Of a DNA stretch of 14,039 nt, positions 13,651 through 14,039 are shown in pieces. Numbering within the stretch: position 1 is the first letter of the stretch; each line of letters starts with the position of its first letter. Source of the DNA: JAVEVF01 sp034005175 (GTDB taxonomy: Bacteria; Actinomycetota; Coriobacteriia; Anaerosomatales; SLCP01); contig JAVEVF010000047.1 in assembly GCA_034005175.1 (NCBI GenBank), positions 1 through 14,039 on the forward strand, read 5' to 3'. The notes under the pieces are model-generated. The model ran no database searches. It saw only the letters and a program-made list of their open reading frames with translations, and was not told where the DNA came from. The position numbers and the translations under genes were made by a program.

Positions 13651-13789
13651 GGTCACACACGCTGGGCTCGTGTGGCCCGCGCGTTTATCAGTACGGACAT
13701 AATGGATGGTTGTTAGGGAGTACCTTCAGACGGGATGCGATCGGCCGAGGTGGCCGATGCCGTCAAGAGGTCTCGTAAGGAGGAGCGTC
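13651..13789 (+). promoter_or_regulatory. tuf leader region with two hairpins and a -10-like element
   Basis: The region contains CACACG-(7)-CGTGTG (13656-13674), a 6-bp stem just after tRNA-Met; CATAAT (13698-13703), a -10-like hexamer with no clear -35; and a perfect 7-bp hairpin ATCGGCC-GAGGT-GGCCGAT (13740-13758) in the leader. The ribosome site TAAGGAGG (13776-13783) is fully complementary to the 16S rRNA 3' end and lies 6 bases before ATG. tuf may be transcribed from here, from the tRNA promoter, or from both. Confidence 0.55.
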
Positions 13790-14039
13790 ATGGCGAAGAA
13801 GAAGTTCGAGCGTACCAAGCCCCACGTCAACATCGGCACCATCGGCCACGTCGACCATGGGAAGACGACGCTCACCGCAGCGATCACGAAGACGCTGGCC
13901 GAGAAGGGCTACGCGGACTTCACCCCGTTCGACAAGATCGACAAGGCCCCCGAGGAGCGCGAGCGCGGCATCACCATCGCCATCTCGCACGTCGAGTACG
14001 AGACCGACAACCGCCACTACGCGCACGTCGACTGCCCGG
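13790..14039 (+). CDS. tuf: Elongation factor Tu, N-terminal part (3' end outside window)
   Basis: GTPase that brings aminoacyl-tRNA to the ribosome A site. Only the first 83 residues of about 400 are present, starting MAKKKFERTKPHVNIG. The G1 P-loop GHVDHGKT, the switch I segment ERGITI and the G3 motif DCPG at the very end of the window are intact. ATG 13790 is fixed by the TAAGGAGG site. Codon use is strongly biased to C-ending codons, more than in neighbouring genes, as expected for a very highly expressed protein. It follows three tRNA genes, a known arrangement in many bacteria. The reading frame continues past the end of the window. Confidence 0.98.
   Translation, partial: MAKKKFERTKPHVNIGTIGHVDHGKTTLTAAITKTLAEKGYADFTPFDKIDKAPEERERGITIAISHVEYETDNRHYAHVDCP

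Overview
This window looks like chromosome from a high-GC bacterium, most likely a deep-branching Actinomycetota (Coriobacteriia-like). That placement is an inference from base composition, frequent GTG starts, the EF-Tu N-terminus, and the presence of a Bacillus-type gene order together with a SigH-type sigma factor. It contains no insertion sequence, prophage or CRISPR array; nearly everything is housekeeping.

Region 1 (1-10905, all + strand) is a compact gene string in the order of the Bacillus/Clostridium clpC-to-sigH cluster: clpC (5' end missing), radA, disA, a YacL-type PIN-TRAM membrane protein, ispD, ispF, cysE, cysS, rlmB, yacP and sigH. The gltX and mrnC genes found at this place in Bacillus are absent. 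Many junctions overlap or nearly touch (GTGA overlaps at ispD/ispF and rlmB/yacP), so translational coupling is likely. Candidate internal promoters lie before disA, before the PIN-TRAM gene and before sigH. Jobs covered are protein quality control, recombination, c-di-AMP synthesis with DNA-integrity scanning, two isoprenoid (MEP) steps, cysteine synthesis and its charging onto tRNA, rRNA methylation, RNA turnover and alternative transcription initiation.

Region 2 (10906-13319) has tRNA-Thr(UGU), then a convergent membrane-bound class III nucleotide cyclase on the - strand, divergent from a small stand-alone cyclic-nucleotide-binding protein on the + strand. This pair reads as a self-contained cyclic-nucleotide signalling module. 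The cyclase keeps its metal-binding and transition-state residues but has proline at both positions that normally select the base.

Region 3 (13320-14039) holds tRNA-Tyr(GUA), tRNA-Thr(GGU), tRNA-Met(CAU) and the start of tuf (EF-Tu). Together with the upstream tRNA-Thr(UGU) this resembles the widespread Thr-Tyr-(Gly)-Thr-tuf cluster known from the E. coli tufB operon, here interrupted by the cyclase module.

The most notable points are the cyclase/effector pair placed inside an otherwise ancient tRNA-tuf cluster, its unusual catalytic residues, and inverted repeats in the sigH and tuf leaders.
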